From Pseudoscleropodium purum (taxonomy: Eukaryota; Streptophyta; Bryopsida; Hypnales; Brachytheciaceae), in assembly GCA_963969395.1 (NCBI GenBank), contig OZ017797.1, positions 16,492,001 through 16,556,000 of the forward strand: a stretch of 64,000 nt of DNA. Direction: 5' to 3'. The position numbers and the translations under genes are program-made. The notes under the pieces were generated by a model. That model was not told where the DNA came from. It worked only from the letters and a program-made list of their open reading frames with translations, and did not search any database. Shown one piece after another: positions 63,366-64,000 of the stretch (position 1 is the stretch's first letter; each line of letters opens with the position of its first letter).

Positions 63366-63490
63366 AAGCCGCCCCGTCCGTCCGCCCCGCCCGGCCCCAC
63401 GCGTCCGCTTTCCGACGGCGGGAGGGACGCTGCGTCCACTAGCGTCCGTGTGTTCGGACGTCCGGAAAACGGACACTATTTTGGGGCGGA
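63366..63490. repeat. GC-rich CGTCCG/CGGACG array, outer right
   Basis: About 125 bp of CCGTCCGTCCGCCCC, GCGTCCG and GGACGTCCGG motifs end just inside the terminal GTCAACCCTG (63502-63511). It is the counterpart of the outer left array at 53627-53775. Confidence 0.75.
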
Positions 63491-63511
63491 CGTAGAGATT
63501 CGTCAACCCTG

Positions 63512-64000
63512 CATGTAAATGTGCATATATAGATTAAAAAATTGAATTTAAAAAAAAAGAATTTATTTTTTTAGCCCATATGATCATAGTGTATGCCACA
63601 CAAGATTGGGGACTATAAAAACGAATGTCAAATTATAACAAAAAAAAATAACTTTTTTATTCCTTGGATTTGCAATTCTAGAAAGTCAAATGGCCCATTG
63701 TTGAATCCATATTTCATTGTTGAATCCATGATGTCATAATGACTTGGTTGAGTTGGTTAATGGCCATCCATCTTTGAATGACTAAATGAGGGATGTTCTT
63801 AGGTGAAAGGCCTATAAAACAACCATTTTTGAGCTACATGATTGCATATTTGGGAAGCCAAAGTACTTAGAATATTTTTCTATAAATATTTTTTGAAAGA
63901 TAAATACAATTAAAACATCAAATGCAAGTTGTTTTATATTTTTGGACCATTAATTGTAGAATTAATAGTGAAATTTTGAAGCTAAAATGGCATAAGGCTC
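63512..64000. other. AT-rich flank, no gene seen
   Basis: Sequence outside the candidate right terminus of the transposon region. There is a short direct repeat of TTGTTGAATCCAT near 63698-63728. No coding or RNA gene is evident. Confidence 0.5.

Larger units (their letters stand above)
53607..63511. mobile_element. hAT-type transposon region, one composite element or two neighbours
   Basis: The outer edges carry a perfect inverted 10-mer: CAGGGTTGAC at 53607-53616 and its reverse complement at 63502-63511. CAGGG is a common hAT terminus. Inside lie four GC-rich arrays, a kinase-like frame (minus) and a hAT transposase frame (plus), arranged symmetrically. I could not find an 8-bp target duplication: the flanks are CAAAATGA and CATGTAAA. 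A shorter alternative for the left half ends at 56320, where the reverse strand reads CAGGGTGAAACC. The limits are therefore provisional. Confidence 0.5.

Noticed and set aside
53599..63519. 8-bp target-site duplication flanking the CAGGGTTGAC ends.
   Set aside because: The flanks CAAAATGA and CATGTAAA do not match, nor does the flank of the alternative right end at 56320 (AAACGCTT). No duplication is claimed.
1..64000. CRISPR arrays, bacterial operons, rRNA clusters or organelle inserts.
   Set aside because: Genes have many GT/AG introns. The repeats are tandem or inverted without regular spacers, and no rRNA, plastid or mitochondrial gene was recognised.

Overview
The window is nuclear DNA from a streptophyte (plant lineage). 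Three intron-rich housekeeping genes (DGAT1, a ZC3H15-type CCCH protein and the nucleoporin gp210) match plant proteins along their whole length. A degenerate plant-type TTTAGGG tract is also present. Gene spacing is wide and intergenic DNA is strongly AT-rich, which would fit a bryophyte or another non-seed plant, but the species cannot be fixed from sequence alone. All exon models below were read by hand from GT/AG junctions, reading phase and family motifs; no search was run.

Layout. 1-5.95 kb: AT-rich DNA with one tandem repeat. 5.95-6.6 kb: a TTAA-flanked inverted-repeat element abutting the 3' end of DGAT1. 6.6-13.2 kb: complete DGAT1 on the minus strand (17 exons, 516 aa), with a 164-bp MITE in intron 13 and a 68-bp minisatellite in intron 1. 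14.8-16.2 kb: diverged duplications and a decayed RRM-protein pseudogene. 16.9-23.3 kb: three related elements ending in CCCCTAAA-like repeats beside TTAA, around otherwise empty DNA. 23.8-24.1 kb: an unrecognised ORF. 24.9-27.6 kb: complete ZC3H15 homologue on the plus strand (8 exons, 368 aa). 29.7-30.2 kb: a GC-rich SRPBCC/START-like reading frame broken by one stop. 30.3-30.75 kb: a foldback element. 35.6-35.8 kb: a possible first exon of a divergent gene. 36.2-51.1 kb: complete gp210 on the plus strand (36 exons, 1989 aa).

53.6-63.5 kb is the most unusual part. A reading frame with protein-kinase catalytic motifs (minus strand) and a BED/DUF659-type hAT transposase (plus strand) lie head to head. 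Each is flanked by short GC-rich arrays of CGGACG-type motifs. The outermost ends share the perfect inverted 10-mer CAGGGTTGAC. Both frames are interrupted by TAG/TAA codons. They may be one 9.9-kb transposon carrying a kinase, or two related elements side by side.

The three intact genes act in unrelated processes: triacylglycerol synthesis at the ER, translation/DRG-GTPase support, and the nuclear pore membrane ring. Nothing suggests that they are co-regulated.
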